A stretch of 64,000 nucleotides of DNA from Bacillus timonensis (GCF_004799755.1 NZ_SLUB01000015.1:25824-89823); one strand, 5' to 3'. Numbered from the stretch's first letter, positions 7,904 through 17,640 are shown. Numbers and translations are program-made. The notes: generated by a model from the sequence alone, not told the origin.

Positions 7904-10900
7904 TTAATTGAACTTTTGAAATCCTTTACCTTTGGATTTCATTGAGAAATCATAAGCATCTAAAGCACCCTTACGATTGTTCTTCTGCACTTTAATTTCA
8001 ATTTCACCATCAGGTAATTCAGCAGCAGGAACTTGAAGATCAACAACGCTATTCGAAATTACGATTGTTGCATTTGCTTCTTTAAGCTTTGTAACAGCTT
8101 CAGAACTCAATGATACAAAAATTGTATTTTTCTTTTCAGGTACTTCAACTCTAACAGTAGCTCCATCTGTTAAATCACCTAAATCATTTGCGGTAACAAC
8201 ATACTTGTTTCCTCGCTCAACGTCTGGAGTTACAACAACAATCTGAGGTTCTTCACCTGGTGTTGTTAAAATATCAACAATTCTGCCTTCAATTTCAGTT
8301 GGAATTCCTTCACTACCAAGGCTTATTAAATGGTCACGGAAGTTTTCCCAATCAGAAAGTCCAAGATCTGTTACACGACCTTCCTCATACGCTTTTGCAA
8401 ATACATCATAGCCATCGCCACCTTTAGCAGTAAAGGCATTTGTAGCAATGGTGTACGTTGTATCATCATTAACTGCAACCAGTTTATTATTGGAATCGTT
8501 AATGTAAACTTCGACTACACGCTCCCCTGCTGGTTTGGACGAATCAAATTCGACCTTACCTCCTGCAACATGTAAGAAGCCGCCATTCTCTCCTGGATAC
8601 TTGCTTAACGAAATTTCAAACGCTTCTTTAAGCTCAGCACCTGTTATCTCCATTGTCGCTAACGTATTTCCAAAAGGAAGAACAGTAATAACTTCACCAA
8701 CAGTGATTGGGCCAGCATTTATAGCTGAACGGATACCACCACCGTTTTGTAATGCCATCACGACATTTTTACCAGTGAATTCTCTTGCTTTTGTAAGCAT
8801 ACCATCTGTAATCAAGTTACCAAGAATCGTTTCGTTCTTACGTACGCTTGGTTTTGAATTATCACCATTTGTACGAGGGTTTTCTAATTCAATTGGGGTT
8901 TCTACACCAATTTCTTCCTGAGCTACCTCATCGACACGCGTTTTGAAGGGTGCTAATATTTCGGCTGCTTCAGGATCATCCACTTGATTACCGATTGGTA
9001 CTAAACCACCATCATGGGCTACTACTACACCATTTTCATCAAATTCAACATTTAAAACCCCAAGATTGCTGTTCGCATTTCCTGTTTGAACGATTACTGT
9101 TGGTGTTTCGTCATTTGCAACAACTACAGGTTCAGATAATGTTGTATGGCTGTGTCCACCAACAATTATGTCAATGCCCTCTACTTCTTCAGCAAGAGTT
9201 AAGTCGTTGTCGACAGCTGCATTATCGTCATATCCAATGTGGGTTAATGCAATAATCTTGTTAACACCTTGTGCTTCCAGAGCCGTTACAGCCATTTCAG
9301 CTTTCTCTAGATAGTTTTCAAATTCAATCGAACCTGGGCTTGAGATATCGGCTGTTTCTTCTGTTGTTAAACCGAAGATTCCTACTTTTTCACCGTTAAC
9401 CTCTTTAATAATCCCATTGTAAATTTGACCATTACTAAAGTCAGCTTCGATAGAATCATTGAAAATTCCAGCGAATGTATCATCCTTTGAGAAGTCAGCA
9501 TTGGCACTAACAAATGGGAATGTGGCACCTCGGATAAAGTCCGCTAATTTTTGATGTCCTTCACCTGATGAACCTAAATCAAATTCATGGTTACCAAAGG
9601 TCATTGCATCAAAGCCCATTAAGTTCATCATCGCTAAGTCTGCTGCACCTTGGAACTCATTGAAATACAAGGTTCCTGTAAATGCGTCCCCTGCATGTAG
9701 AAGAAGTGCATTTGGATCTTTGGCTCTTTCTTCTTTCACTGCAGTCACTGTTTTAGGCATATTATCTAGGGCTGCATGTGTATCATTTGTATGCATAACC
9801 GTTAAGTCGAAATTATCTATCTTGTCTTTTAAATCTACTTGTACCATTACCGGGTCATGATCACTTGCACGTCCGGCCATATCTGTAAAGTCTGCATTGA
9901 TGTGTAAAATATCAATCTTTGTTTTTGGCACTAGGTTATTTGATACCACAATATGGTCTAAAACTTGTGAATTACCTTGGAACAAGTATGTGTAACGATC
10001 ACTTTGTTCAACATGGTTAATCATGTTGGTCATCAATTCGCCCTCAAAAATTTTCATAGAGTCAGAGAATTGAAAGTCATTATAGTCGCCAACAGATACA
10101 ATATTTGCATTCGGGTTATCAGCTTTAATTTCTTCTACAAAGTCATACACGATATTGGCGATTTGTTTACGTTGCACCTCACTACCATATACCGGTGGTT
10201 GTGTTGAACCGAATAAAGGAGTGTCTCCGGATTTGGAATTCCAGTGGTTTGCAATCACAACTACATCTTCACCTTGGAAGGTAAATTGAGCAGCTAAAGG
10301 TTTACGACTGTTAGCAAATGCAGGATTTGTAGGATCAATTCGTCCAGGGTTATGTGTTAATTTCCCACTTTCATAACCCACTGCAGTTGTAGCATCACCG
10401 GCTGGAATTCCTTCAGGTAAAGAAACTCGTTCTGGATTATATAAGAATCCAACACGGATATTGGCATTTGGTGCTCCACCATCTTCATTATAAATAGGGT
10501 CAATGTTTAAATATTCATATCTAGGACCGCCTGCATCAACAATGGCTTGAATTAGACGTTCATAGCTTTCATTTGCAGCTGAATCACCTGCGTCTTGACC
10601 GTTGTTATCTTGAACTTCAGTTACCCCGATAATATCAGGACTTTCCATATCTTGAACAAATGCTCTTGCTAGTTTCTGTGCTTTATCGTTTGATGTTTCT
10701 TTTGTGTTATTCGAGAAATTTTCTAGATTATAAGAAGCAATCGTTAGCTTATCATCTTCTTTAATAATCGTTGTTGTCTCAGGTTTCGTATTGCCTTCAA
10801 CATGTTTTGATTGCATGTCTGCTAAATCAACATAGATCTTATAGTTTTGGAAACCATAGTTTACGACACCTGTAATTGGGCCAGTAAATATGTCTCCTGT

Positions 10901-12859
10901 TGCTACTTCGAAGTCTCTTGCTTCATAATTATCATACATTTTGAATTGGATACGATCCGCATTAGCATTGTCTTCAGTAAGTAATACGCCACCATGGATT
11001 GTATCTGTTTCTCTATTTTCAAGAACTGTAATTAAATCTCCATGCTCTTGGGGTGCAACAGCCTTCACGGTTCCTACTTCAACCAGCATACCTTCAATGC
11101 TTTCCCAGAAATCAATTGCATCTTCTTCTGGATCAAACTCAGCAAAACTATCATTATCGATTACTTGGTTTGGAAGGTTCTCGCTTGTTATTTTAATTGG
11201 TTCAGGTAATTCAACCGTTTCCTCAAGTAGTGTTACTACACCGCCACGATCATCTCTTGCATTGATTTGAGTAACTGGCAGGTCAGTATCACTTTTTGTA
11301 TTACTATATCCATCGATATGATACTCATCTACTGTACCTGTTATACTTACTAGATTACCAACTTTTACATTCGCTTGGTTCCCTGTATAAACGACAATCC
11401 CTTCAGATGTCTTTGGATTGTTATCCTTTTGGTCATCTGGCGTTTGCATATGAAAGTAGTTGCCGCTTCCGATTTTGTAGGTATACGTAACAATACCTTC
11501 AACATTTTCAACAGGTTCACCTTTAAGTGGAGATTCTTGGGCTTCTCCTTGAATATCATGGATATTGATATTATCAGCATCGTACACTTTATAAGTAAAT
11601 TCTTTCACTTCACTAGCTGTTAGGCCTTCTTTTACAGCAATCGCTTTGATTGTTGTATCTTGGTCAATAGTAATTGGTTCGCTGTACTTTCGACCATTCT
11701 CAACTGTTGGTTCAGTTCCATCTATAGTATAGTAAATATCTGCACCTTCAGTTGTAGTAGATAATGTTACTTGAGTTCCTGCAGGAACGGTACCTGAAGG
11801 ATGAGATGCATTAACGGATTGAACTTTTGTTGCATCCTCAATGATATCTGCTTGTCCACGAGGAATGATTTGATAATCTTGGTCGAATTGTTGAACGATA
11901 CCAGTTATCGAATCATATGTCGTTCCTACAGATAATTCCAATGCACCTTTTTCATCACGAACTAAGAACTCTGTACCATCCTCAGCTTTAGCCGTGTAAT
12001 TTGCCCAGCCACTGCCTTCGTTAACTTTTACAAGTTCAACATTTTTAACAATTGCTAACTTAGATTCATTTTCTTCATTAACATTTGCTCCTGCTAATTC
12101 AATTGGCGCAGGTACTCCTATATCTTCGGTTTTTTGAGTCAATGTTGCAGAATCTAGTTGTAATAACCCTCTATATTCTTGTAATGAACCACTTACAGTG
12201 ATTTCATCGCCAAGTTGAACATCTAAGGATGTTGGACGAACAGCAATTGCAGCCGTTTCATCTTGAATATGAATTGTATTTTTTAATGTTGCTGTTACAA
12301 TTCCTTTAACTGTTGCTGAACCCGTACCCTGAGCACGTGCTTCAGCAATGCTGATAACAGTTGGTTGTTCTGGTTCACCAGGATTGGAGTCACCATCAAG
12401 AAATTCATAAGATGAGGCACTTTTTAATCCTGGCACACTAAAATATTGCTCAAGGTTGCCTGTTATAGCTACTTTTCTTTGAAAGTTTTCTGGATGGTCC
12501 ATTAAGTTTAAATCTGTACGAACATTTCCTTTTGGTAACTGGACCGGTAAGATCTTAACTGGATTTGTTTCGTTTGGATCATCTGCTAAACCAAGGTTAG
12601 TAGCAATTTCAAATGGTACAACTTGATCATAACTTGATCCACTCTTAGCTGTTCCCACTATGTATCCTTGCACTGTAGCTATCCCCGTATTATTTGCAAT
12701 CGCTTCTGCTACTGTTATAAAGGATGATTGTTGTTCAGTCGTACTAGCATTTTCTTCTGCCGCACTTACAGCAGGTGCAAAGTTTAATAGAGTAGTAGGC
12801 ACTATTAAGCTAAGCACAAATAAGATTGATAGTAATTTTTTCACTATGACTTTTTTCAC
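7904..12859 (-). CDS. Secreted endonuclease/5'-nucleotidase multidomain protein
   Basis: A 1651-residue exported protein. Order by eye: signal peptide 1-33 (cleavage near VSA-AEE); repeated OB-like nucleic-acid-binding domains about 45-340 and 430-680; a chitobiase/FN3-like domain 345-425; an endonuclease/exonuclease/phosphatase domain about 705-1005 with IASYNLENF, GVTEVQD, ANHWNSKSGD, GDYNDF and SDHDPV; then a 5'-nucleotidase at about 1016-1525 with MHTNDTH, AGDAF, GNHEFD and GGHSHT, followed by the C-domain NLITDGML and QNGGGIRSA. It would degrade extracellular DNA/RNA and dephosphorylate the nucleotides. It resembles B. subtilis YhcR in plan, but the nuclease domain is a different fold and no LPxTG anchor or SLH repeats follow the last domain. 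Start GTG 12859 has GGGGAGAAAG upstream. Confidence 0.88.
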   Translation of the reverse strand: MKKVIVKKLLSILFVLSLIVPTTLLNFAPAVSAAEENASTTEQQSSFITVAEAIANNTGIATVQGYIVGTAKSGSSYDQVVPFEIATNLGLADDPNETNPVKILPVQLPKGNVRTDLNLMDHPENFQRKVAITGNLEQYFSVPGLKSASSYEFLDGDSNPGEPEQPTVISIAEARAQGTGSATVKGIVTATLKNTIHIQDETAAIAVRPTSLDVQLGDEITVSGSLQEYRGLLQLDSATLTQKTEDIGVPAPIELAGANVNEENESKLAIVKNVELVKVNEGSGWANYTAKAEDGTEFLVRDEKGALELSVGTTYDSITGIVQQFDQDYQIIPRGQADIIEDATKVQSVNASHPSGTVPAGTQVTLSTTTEGADIYYTIDGTEPTVENGRKYSEPITIDQDTTIKAIAVKEGLTASEVKEFTYKVYDADNINIHDIQGEAQESPLKGEPVENVEGIVTYTYKIGSGNYFHMQTPDDQKDNNPKTSEGIVVYTGNQANVKVGNLVSITGTVDEYHIDGYSNTKSDTDLPVTQINARDDRGGVVTLLEETVELPEPIKITSENLPNQVIDNDSFAEFDPEEDAIDFWESIEGMLVEVGTVKAVAPQEHGDLITVLENRETDTIHGGVLLTEDNANADRIQFKMYDNYEARDFEVATGDIFTGPITGVVNYGFQNYKIYVDLADMQSKHVEGNTKPETTTIIKEDDKLTIASYNLENFSNNTKETSNDKAQKLARAFVQDMESPDIIGVTEVQDNNGQDAGDSAANESYERLIQAIVDAGGPRYEYLNIDPIYNEDGGAPNANIRVGFLYNPERVSLPEGIPAGDATTAVGYESGKLTHNPGRIDPTNPAFANSRKPLAAQFTFQGEDVVVIANHWNSKSGDTPLFGSTQPPVYGSEVQRKQIANIVYDFVEEIKADNPNANIVSVGDYNDFQFSDSMKIFEGELMTNMINHVEQSDRYTYLFQGNSQVLDHIVVSNNLVPKTKIDILHINADFTDMAGRASDHDPVMVQVDLKDKIDNFDLTVMHTNDTHAALDNMPKTVTAVKEERAKDPNALLLHAGDAFTGTLYFNEFQGAADLAMMNLMGFDAMTFGNHEFDLGSSGEGHQKLADFIRGATFPFVSANADFSKDDTFAGIFNDSIEADFSNGQIYNGIIKEVNGEKVGIFGLTTEETADISSPGSIEFENYLEKAEMAVTALEAQGVNKIIALTHIGYDDNAAVDNDLTLAEEVEGIDIIVGGHSHTTLSEPVVVANDETPTVIVQTGNANSNLGVLNVEFDENGVVVAHDGGLVPIGNQVDDPEAAEILAPFKTRVDEVAQEEIGVETPIELENPRTNGDNSKPSVRKNETILGNLITDGMLTKAREFTGKNVVMALQNGGGIRSAINAGPITVGEVITVLPFGNTLATMEITGAELKEAFEISLSKYPGENGGFLHVAGGKVEFDSSKPAGERVVEVYINDSNNKLVAVNDDTTYTIATNAFTAKGGDGYDVFAKAYEEGRVTDLGLSDWENFRDHLISLGSEGIPTEIEGRIVDILTTPGEEPQIVVVTPDVERGNKYVVTANDLGDLTDGATVRVEVPEKKNTIFVSLSSEAVTKLKEANATIVISNSVVDLQVPAAELPDGEIEIKVQKNNRKGALDAYDFSMKSKGKGFQKFN

Positions 12860-12905
12860 AGCTTTCTCCCCTCACTTTTAAATTAGTAGAAATTGGTTCG
12901 CCTAC

Positions 12906-12934
12906 AGGATAATGGCAAAGTAAATATAGGTCAA
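12906..12934 (-). promoter_or_regulatory. Predicted sigma-A promoter of the nuclease gene
   Basis: On the minus strand TTGACC (12934-12929) and TATCCT (12911-12906) are separated by exactly 17 bases, about 50 bases before the GTG start. The rest of the 293-bp gap to 13152 is AT-rich and, apart from the terminator at 13103-13139, shows nothing I can name. Confidence 0.6.
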
Positions 12935-13102
12935 TATAATTTACGAAAATTAAACAAAACTTCAACCTATTTTACCTATAAAACACGAACGATAGGAAAA
13001 AAGTCACGATTTAATGTTAGTATTTTTTTACTATTTATTTGGTATTCGCAAATACATTGAATAATATATTTCTTAGCAGTCTCTGAATAATCCTCTGACA
13101 CT

Positions 13103-13139
13103 AAAAAACGACTACCAATTAAACTAGTAGTCGTTTTTG
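13103..13139 (-). terminator. Terminator at the end of the acid-utilisation cluster
   Basis: AAAACGACTAC pairs with GTAGTCGTTTT, with T-runs on both strands. It ends transcription of the acyl-CoA ligase gene on the minus strand. Confidence 0.85.
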
Positions 13140-13152
13140 CATATTCATTTTT

Positions 13153-14655
13153 TCACCCAACTAAATTTTCATATGTTTTTTGCAAATGATTCTTATCTAT
13201 CTTTCCAACATGTGTTTTTGGTATATCTTCTACAAAGATAAACTCTTTCGGAACTTTGTATTTACCGATTTTTTCTTGACAGAATTCTTTTAATTCCAAC
13301 ATAGAAACCTGTTGATCTGGCATTAACGAGACAATAGCAATTACCATTTCGCCCCACTTTTGATGCGGGACACCAATCACCGCAACTTCGTTGATTGCCG
13401 GATGCTTACTAATGCACTGTTCTACTTCTAAAGGATAGACATTTTCCCCACCAGTAATGATCATTTCTTTCTTTCGACCAACAATATAGTGGTAACCTTC
13501 CTCATCACATCTTGCCAAATCACCGGTATGGAGCCATCCATCATGGTACGCATCCTTTGTCGCGTCTTGGTTATTCCAGTAATGATGGAATACATGCTTT
13601 CCACGAATTAAAAGCTCTCCTACCTCTCCAGCCTTTGCTTCTCTCCCAGCGGAAGTCATGATTTTCACATCATTAAAAAACATTGCTTTCCCAACAGATC
13701 CCCTTCTAAATCTTGAAATCTTAGGGTCGATGAAGAAATTATTTGGACCAGCCTCTGTTAATCCATATCCTTCTTTAAAGGATAGTCCCTTTTCTTCAAA
13801 AGCCTGATAAATTTCTAGTGGACACGGAGCTCCTCCTGACAAGAATGTATGCATAGTTGGAAATTTCACATCCTTGAAGGATGGAGTGTTTACCATCATG
13901 TGATACATCGTTGGAACGAGTAATACGACTGTGCAGCCCTCTTGATTGATAATCTGGATTGCTCGATTCGGCTCAAAGTTATTCGCCAGTACAACCTTGC
14001 CACCCATCATTAAAATCGGAATGGATAAGGCATTGAGCCCACCCGTATGGAACATCGGCATATACGTTAATGTCACATCTTCTGCTGATAAATTCCAGCT
14101 TACGATCGTATTTAACCCATTCCACATAATTGATCGATGGGATAGAACCACTCCCTTTGGTTTACCTGTTGTTCCACCAGTATAAATAATCGCTAAGGCA
14201 TCATCTTCTTGAACCAGTTCCTCCTGGACATAGGAGATACTTGTTTCATTCGCAATTTGATGATACTTCTCTGAATTAATGTTTATAATTTCTTTAGATG
14301 ATTTGTCCCGTAATAAGCCCTCCAAATTACTGGATAATGCAATTAGTCTTGGTGATGAATTTGTAAGGATATAGTCTATTTCTTCACTTGATAAACGCCA
14401 ATTTAGCGGTACAAAAACGGCCCCAATTTTCCCACAGGCAAATAACAAATCGAAATAACAAATATCATTCGGAGACAGTAGTGCAATCCGATCTCCCTTA
14501 TTGATTCCGATGGTTTTGAAATAATAGGCGATATTTTCCGCACGTTTATTTAATTCTTGAAATGTAAAACGGCTTCCGTTCTCACCATCTACAACAGCAA
14601 TCGAATCAGGTGATAGTCGAGCCCGATTTGCGATCCAATCCAGTTCCCACCTCAC
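13153..14655 (-). CDS. AMP-forming acyl-CoA synthetase, distal gene of cluster
   Basis: A 500-residue member of the ANL superfamily. It activates a carboxylic acid to an acyl-adenylate and then an acyl-CoA. Visible core motifs are [11 protein letters not shown] (P-loop), YGLTEAG, HTGDLARCDEEGYHYIVGRKKEMI (hinge Asp/Lys region) and the catalytic Lys region HVGKIDKN. It is about the size of medium-chain or aryl-acid ligases. It lies at the end of the cluster after a terminator and has its own promoter with a pair of TGTAACT heptamers, so it seems to be controlled together with livK. The substrate is unknown. Confidence 0.88.
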   Translation of the reverse strand: MRWELDWIANRARLSPDSIAVVDGENGSRFTFQELNKRAENIAYYFKTIGINKGDRIALLSPNDICYFDLLFACGKIGAVFVPLNWRLSSEEIDYILTNSSPRLIALSSNLEGLLRDKSSKEIININSEKYHQIANETSISYVQEELVQEDDALAIIYTGGTTGKPKGVVLSHRSIMWNGLNTIVSWNLSAEDVTLTYMPMFHTGGLNALSIPILMMGGKVVLANNFEPNRAIQIINQEGCTVVLLVPTMYHMMVNTPSFKDVKFPTMHTFLSGGAPCPLEIYQAFEEKGLSFKEGYGLTEAGPNNFFIDPKISRFRRGSVGKAMFFNDVKIMTSAGREAKAGEVGELLIRGKHVFHHYWNNQDATKDAYHDGWLHTGDLARCDEEGYHYIVGRKKEMIITGGENVYPLEVEQCISKHPAINEVAVIGVPHQKWGEMVIAIVSLMPDQQVSMLELKEFCQEKIGKYKVPKEFIFVEDIPKTHVGKIDKNHLQKTYENLVG

Positions 14656-14691
14656 AACTATCTCTCCTTACGTCTACTTAATTCTATTATT

Positions 14692-14724
14692 ACTATAGAA
14701 GATAGTAGTTACATAGAAGTTACA
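14692..14724 (-). promoter_or_regulatory. 11-bp direct repeat (TGTAACT x2) before a ligase gene
   Basis: On the minus strand TGTAACT occurs at 14724-14718 and 14713-14707, an 11-bp period, and TATAGT (14697-14692) follows after 9 bases. The same heptamer, period and 9-base gap occur before livK (22561-22529). This is the architecture of SARP/BTAD activator sites, and the cluster encodes a BTAD regulator. Confidence 0.6.
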
Positions 14725-14746
14725 CTGAAGGATTTGTTTTAAAGCC

Positions 14747-14776
14747 AAAAAAATAGGAGCCATCATATCAGCTCCT
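14747..14776 (-). terminator. Terminator after the SDR gene
   Basis: AGGAGC (14755-14760) pairs with GCTCCT (14771-14776); the minus-strand stem is followed by ATTTTTTT. It separates the SDR gene from the independently promoted ligase gene. Confidence 0.75.
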
Positions 14777-14783
14777 CTTTAAA

Positions 14784-15521
14784 TTACATCATTATTCCAC
14801 CATCAACATGTAAGGTTGTTCCGTTCACGTAATCCGATTCATCGGAAGATAAAAATAAATATGCATTCGCAATATCTGAAGGCTTTCCTAGCCTTTGCAG
14901 AGGAATCATCATTTTCATTTGATTGATGACCTTTTCAGGTACGGATGAAACCATCCCTGTTTCGATAAATCCTGGTACAACTGCATTTACATTAATTCCT
15001 TTTCTACCGAGTTCTTTTGCCCACGTTTTTGTCATTCCGACTACCGCTGCCTTTGATGCCGCATAATTGGTTTGACCAACATTCCCGTATACCCCAGTTA
15101 CAGACGAGGTACTGACAATTTTCCCTTTGACGTTAGCAATCATATGAGGAACGACAGCTTGAGTGCAATTAAAAACACCTGTTAAATTTACGTCGATAAC
15201 CTTTTGAAAATCCTCCTGAGAAAGCTTTGTCAGCATTGCATCCCGAGTTATCCCTGCATTATTTATTAAAATATCAATCTTTCCAAATCGCTCCATAACA
15301 GCGGAAACCATTTCATCAACGCTCTCTCTGTTTGCTACATCGACCTGGAAAAATTCAACATCTGCACCTTGTTCTTTCAGTTCATTAGCTCTATCAGCGC
15401 CTGTTGTATCATAGTCTGTTAAGGCAACCTTAGCGCCTTCACGTACAAATGTAATAGCAGCTTCTAGTCCAAGCCCATTTGTTGCTCCAGTAATGATTGC
15501 CACTTTATCCTTTAATCTCAT
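14784..15521 (-). CDS. SDR oxidoreductase, FabG-like
   Basis: A 245-residue classical short-chain dehydrogenase/reductase. TGATNGLG (11-18) binds the dinucleotide, NNAG is at 87-90, and the catalytic Ser140, Tyr153 and Lys157 (YAASK) are in place. An Asp36 at the end of beta2 favours NAD(H) over NADP(H). It is annotated as 3-oxoacyl-ACP reductase by family, but here it more likely oxidises or reduces a hydroxyl/keto group of the CoA-bound substrate of the cluster (inference). Its start overlaps the hydrolase stop by 4 bases, so the genes are translationally coupled. Confidence 0.9.
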   Translation of the reverse strand: MRLKDKVAIITGATNGLGLEAAITFVREGAKVALTDYDTTGADRANELKEQGADVEFFQVDVANRESVDEMVSAVMERFGKIDILINNAGITRDAMLTKLSQEDFQKVIDVNLTGVFNCTQAVVPHMIANVKGKIVSTSSVTGVYGNVGQTNYAASKAAVVGMTKTWAKELGRKGINVNAVVPGFIETGMVSSVPEKVINQMKMMIPLQRLGKPSDIANAYLFLSSDESDYVNGTTLHVDGGIMM

Positions 15522-16429
15522 TTTGTATGCTCCTTTTTTCCGATAAATTCATGCATATGTTTTAACAATAGCTCTAAGTTGTCAATTAATGGAGAATGTC
15601 CACAGTCTTCAAGTTCAAAAAATGTAGCGTTCTCTCCTAGATCTTCCATAATTTCCTTTGCCATACTTTCTACTACTACGTAATCCCGATCCCCACGTAA
15701 TACTAAGACTGGGATTTTGATTTCTTCAACTTGGCCTGTTCCTTCTGTTAACCCATTGTGATGATGACTGATATTAAAGGTATTTAGTGAATAATAGACA
15801 TCAGCAAGATTTCGTTGAGTCATCATATCCTCTAAATACTCATCGTAATGGGCCTCTTCAGGCTGATTTTTAGTGTATATAGCCGCATTCCAGATTGCTT
15901 TCAGGACTTCTTTATCTCGATTGTCGTAGGCAGTTTGAATTGGGATTGTTCGTGCTAGATCACTATGAATGTCTTCCATTGTCTTCAAACGATTTGAAAA
16001 ATCCAGTTGTCCGTCAGCACCTAAACCATAGATTGGAAAACCTCTTGTTGATGCTGATGCTAGTAATAGTAATTTTGAGCAAAGTCCAGGATAGTCAGCG
16101 ACAAACTGCATTCCTACAGCTCCACCTGTTGACCAACCAGCAATAATAAAATTTGATAAACCTATTTCATCAACAAATAATTTAATATCATCTGAGAAGT
16201 CCTTAATCGATTGTACCGGTTTATGATAAGTTGAAATACCAAAGCCTCTCATATCCACCGCATATACCTTGTAATCGCTATCAAGGTTTTCGATGACAAC
16301 ATCCCAATGTTTCGATGATGACATGTTCCCATGAATGAGTAGAACTATTTTTTCTCCCCCTTCACGTTCCCTGTAGCCCAAAGTTTCTCCATTTGCGAGA
16401 TTAACCGTTTTTAGCTCAATGACTGACAT
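15518..16429 (-). CDS. Alpha/beta hydrolase
   Basis: A 303-residue alpha/beta-hydrolase fold enzyme. HGNM (33-36) forms the oxyanion strand region, GWSTGG carries the nucleophile Ser100, LRGDRDYVV the acid Asp and CGHSPL the His. Such enzymes cleave esters, thioesters, lactones or C-C bonds of ring-opened diketones; the Ser nucleophile permits any of these. Its first 19 bases overlap the 3' end of the upstream KAS III-like gene, and its last 4 overlap the SDR start, placing it in the middle of a tightly coupled operon. No signal peptide is seen, so it is cytoplasmic. Confidence 0.88.
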   Translation of the reverse strand: MSVIELKTVNLANGETLGYREREGGEKIVLLIHGNMSSSKHWDVVIENLDSDYKVYAVDMRGFGISTYHKPVQSIKDFSDDIKLFVDEIGLSNFIIAGWSTGGAVGMQFVADYPGLCSKLLLLASASTRGFPIYGLGADGQLDFSNRLKTMEDIHSDLARTIPIQTAYDNRDKEVLKAIWNAAIYTKNQPEEAHYDEYLEDMMTQRNLADVYYSLNTFNISHHHNGLTEGTGQVEEIKIPVLVLRGDRDYVVVESMAKEIMEDLGENATFFELEDCGHSPLIDNLELLLKHMHEFIGKKEHTK

Positions 16430-17442
16430 TCACAATCCCCCCATTTAATTGTCGTGGCACCCCATGCATATCCAATACCGGCACTTACGAGAACAACAAG
16501 ATCCCCTTCTTTTATTTTACCTTTTTTTACCGCCAATTCCATAGAAAGTATTTGATCGATCTGACCTATATGTCCGAATTCATTTAAATATATGGATTGG
16601 TCCTGGGTAAGACCTAACTCTTTTAACACATAATCATGGGCTGACTTTTTCATGTGGAGAATGCCCAAGTAGTCAATGTCCGACTCGGTATACCGGCTTT
16701 TTTGTACGGATGTTCGAATCACCTGAAGAAAGTTTTGCATCGACTTTTCTTCAAGTCGCTGTTTCATCCCTTCTGGATCAAGAACATCAAGCATATTTAA
16801 TTTTTGCTCGAGGGCTTCTTTGGTAATCGGGTTCTTAGTTCCACCTGCAACGACAACGACATCCTCAGAAAATGCACCATCTGTGATAATATGACTCTCT
16901 AGGACGTGATTTTTAGTAATCCCTTTTTGTAGCAGGATGGCACCGCCACCCGCTCCCAAATTAAACATAAAGCGAGTTCTAGGATTCTCGTAATCAATAA
17001 AATCGACATTTCGATAACCACCCGCGAGTAACACCGTTTTTATAGAGTCATCTGATTTCATCAAATCCTTAGCAACCTTTATAGCCATGATCGTCGTACC
17101 ACATCTCATTGCCACATCGAAGCCCCACGCATTTGAAGCGCCGAGCTCCTGTTGCATTTTAATGGCTGCTGTCCACAAAGGATATTCTTTATGCTCTTCC
17201 CCGATGTAGATGATTAAATCAATTTCTAATGGATTGATGTTTGCCTTTTTAATGGCTTCTCTTGCTGCTTTTATCCCCATTTCACATGTATGGTCATCAG
17301 GTCCAGGAATCGGTTTCTTCAAAATACCTAGCTTGGTTTCAATGATTTCCTTGGGTATCCCACTTTTTTTTGAAATGTCTTCTGAAGTTAAAAAGTCTTC
17401 CGGGATGTATGTCCCTGTACTTAAAATTCCAACTGATTGCAA
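16411..17442 (-). CDS. KAS III-like (FabH family) protein with Cys114
   Basis: A 343-residue thiolase-fold protein of the FabH family. The nucleophile Cys114 (FDVAMRC) and His263 (GILHMKK) align with the FabH Cys and first His, but the usual catalytic Asn (GN in FabH) is His291 here (EFGHIGQID). The dyad plus His resembles neither typical FabH nor OleA, so malonyl-ACP condensation cannot be assumed. Start is TTG 17442 behind GAGGAG. It belongs to the Liv-transporter operon, so a role in catabolic or acyl-transfer chemistry on an imported acid is more likely than fatty-acid initiation. A collinear paralogue with Ser114 lies at 22585-23592. Confidence 0.85.
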   Translation of the reverse strand: MQSVGILSTGTYIPEDFLTSEDISKKSGIPKEIIETKLGILKKPIPGPDDHTCEMGIKAAREAIKKANINPLEIDLIIYIGEEHKEYPLWTAAIKMQQELGASNAWGFDVAMRCGTTIMAIKVAKDLMKSDDSIKTVLLAGGYRNVDFIDYENPRTRFMFNLGAGGGAILLQKGITKNHVLESHIITDGAFSEDVVVVAGGTKNPITKEALEQKLNMLDVLDPEGMKQRLEEKSMQNFLQVIRTSVQKSRYTESDIDYLGILHMKKSAHDYVLKELGLTQDQSIYLNEFGHIGQIDQILSMELAVKKGKIKEGDLVVLVSAGIGYAWGATTIKWGDCECQSLS

Positions 17443-17448
17443 AGTAGG

Positions 17449-17628
17449 TCACTCCTCTATTACACGTTTCATAAACTCTACTGCATCATCTAAATCTGTC
17501 ACAACTGCCTCATCTTCCCCCTGAACATGACTAACCTTTATACGCCAGTGCTTTTTCATTGTCTTTTTATCGACATCAACTAGCGCACAACGGACAACGA
17601 AGGAAGTAATGGGTTGATTATCATTCAT
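17449..17628 (-). CDS. 59-residue conserved-operon protein of unknown function
   Basis: A small open frame fitting exactly between livM and the KAS III-like gene. ATG 17628 is preceded by GAGAGAGG, and the stop is 7 bases before the next start, so it is very probably translated. The product starts MNDNQPITSFVVRCALVD, contains WRIKVSHVQGEDE, and ends DLDDAVEFMKRVIEE. It is acidic at the C-terminus, with a predicted beta-rich first half and one helix. It lacks a DSL motif, so it is not an acyl carrier protein. I do not recognise the family; a small partner of the KAS III-like enzyme is one possibility. Confidence 0.75.
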   Translation of the reverse strand: MNDNQPITSFVVRCALVDVDKKTMKKHWRIKVSHVQGEDEAVVTDLDDAVEFMKRVIEE

Positions 17629-17640
17629 GGACCTCTCTCC

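Noticed and set aside
7904..12859. Sequencing frameshift joining two genes
   Set aside because: The frame is continuous across all domains, with linkers typical of such secreted multidomain proteins and a single signal peptide and terminator.
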